Made by a program: the position numbers and the translations under genes
NCBI GenBank assembly: GCA_035252155.1
Contig: DATFDL010000315.1
Location: forward strand, 1 to 15,847
Direction of reading: 5' to 3'
DNA: 15,847 bases
DNA from: JAICLL01 sp035252155
Lineage (GTDB): Bacteria > Planctomycetota > Planctomycetia > Pirellulales > JAICIG01
Notes under the pieces: model-generated
The model's database searches: none
What the model saw: the letters and a program-made list of their open reading frames with translations, nothing else
Told to the model about the DNA's origin: nothing
Part shown: positions 15,143-15,847 of the stretch, piece after piece
How the letters are laid out: the number at the start of each line of letters is the position of its first letter
How positions within the stretch are numbered: the first letter of the stretch is position 1

Positions 15143-15847
15143 ATGTCACATCGAATTTCAACTTGTTTCGCAGCCAAGGGTCGCCCAATATCGACCCATC
15201 ATTTGTTTTTCGAGCGGCTTGAATTACGCCAAATGTTCTCGGGTACAGAAACGTTCACGAACTCCGCTCCCGTGGCACCCTTGAGCACCACGCCGCCGCC
15301 GTCCGGCATGAGCAATCTCAACGCCTCTGATTTCACTTACCTCGGCGCTCAGTCACTGGACCAGTGGCAGTGGTATTCCGGGCTGGCGTACCGCCCCGAA
15401 ACCGATACGTTTTTTTCCATCAGCAATGCCGGCCAAGGGCCATTCGACCTCGTTGAATATTCCAATACAGGCGCAGGCGGCGCCTTCAATCTCGTAAAAG
15501 ATTGGGGCAATATCGACCCGAATAATCTCCTCCAAACTTCCGGCGCCGAAGTGCGAATGGAGGGCCTGTGGTGGGACGACGCCACCCAAAGGCTGTGGAT
15601 CAGTTATGGCAGCTACTACAACGCCAATGACTTGAACCAGCAGGTGCTCGCTTATGTTACTCTCAACACCGGCACGCCCGTGATCCACGGCCCCTGGGGA
15701 ATCGTTGCCTCCGTCGGCTCCGATCAGGTGAAAAGCGAGATCACGGCCGCGCCGCCGCAACTGGCGTCGATCACCGGCAACAAATGGATGATGTTCGGAG
15801 GAAGCTCGGACACCAACCAGAACATGTCGTGGGGCACGGGACTGGTG
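15143..15847 (+). CDS. Surface/secreted protein with LEPR-XLL-like leader, truncated by window edge
   Basis: An open frame runs from ATG 15143 to the right edge (235 residues visible, no stop). The first 35 residues are basic and carry FFERLELRQMFSG (22-34), a variant of the planctomycete LEPR-XLL leader (usual core LEPRxLLS) with Leu in place of Pro. Such leaders mark large cell-surface or exported proteins. After a Thr/Pro-rich linker (about 36-57), the sequence has repeated strand-turn patterns such as WYSGLAYRPETDTFFSIS and MEGLWWDDATQRLWISYG, suggesting a beta-propeller or other all-beta domain. I do not recognise the domain itself. AGGTGG lies 4 bases before the ATG. A later in-frame ATG at 15233 would remove the leader motif, so 15143 is preferred. 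The gene diverges from the polysaccharide operon; a functional link is possible but not shown. Confidence 0.8.
   Translation, partial: MSHRISTCFAAKGRPISTHHLFFERLELRQMFSGTETFTNSAPVAPLSTTPPPSGMSNLNASDFTYLGAQSLDQWQWYSGLAYRPETDTFFSISNAGQGPFDLVEYSNTGAGGAFNLVKDWGNIDPNNLLQTSGAEVRMEGLWWDDATQRLWISYGSYYNANDLNQQVLAYVTLNTGTPVIHGPWGIVASVGSDQVKSEITAAPPQLASITGNKWMMFGGSSDTNQNMSWGTGLV

Noticed and set aside
15353..15760. Minus-strand open frame of 135 codons at the right end
   Set aside because: Opposite the LEPR-XLL-like gene, whose leader motif and continuous frame are better supported.

Overview
The window looks like chromosomal DNA from a planctomycete, probably of the Pirellulales type. The GC content is moderately high. 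Most starts lack a strong Shine-Dalgarno sequence. The right-edge gene begins with a variant of the planctomycete LEPR-XLL surface-protein leader, and a short palindromic repeat with the core TGGGACGAGCTTGC occurs near the left end. The assignment is an inference; no rRNA or taxonomic marker is present.

Layout. Positions 1-141 are non-coding and hold a 7-base tandem array (GAACCCT, seven copies). From 14782 down to 142, ten genes lie head to tail on the minus strand with gaps of at most about 80 bases and several overlaps, so they probably form one operon. In transcription order they are: XrtA-type asparagine synthase/amidotransferase, Gfo/Idh/MocA oxidoreductase, NAD-dependent epimerase/dehydratase, GT4 glycosyltransferase, a large PcRGLX/YetA-like (exo-rhamnogalacturonan-lyase-like) protein, a second GT4 glycosyltransferase, a third glycosyltransferase, a polysaccharide deacetylase, a NodU/CmcH-type carbamoyltransferase and a FemAB-like acyltransferase. 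Positions 14783-15142 are a divergent intergenic region. A plus-strand gene starts at 15143 and runs off the right edge; it encodes a surface protein with a LEPR-XLL-like leader.

How the genes fit together. The two oxidoreductases probably make or modify a nucleotide sugar. The three glycosyltransferases build a repeat unit or polymer. The deacetylase, carbamoyltransferase, amidotransferase and FemAB protein are decorating enzymes. The combination of amidotransferase, deacetylase and FemAB protein is typical of exopolysaccharide loci linked to exosortase A (XrtA/PEP-CTERM). However, the exosortase, initiating glycosyl-phosphate transferase, chain-length regulator, flippase, polymerase and outer-membrane exporter are not in this window. 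The least expected member is the 868-residue lyase-like protein, which has no recognisable signal peptide and sits between glycosyltransferases. Local base composition is mosaic: the decorating enzymes at both ends are GC-rich, while parts of the glycosyltransferase interior are clearly poorer in GC.
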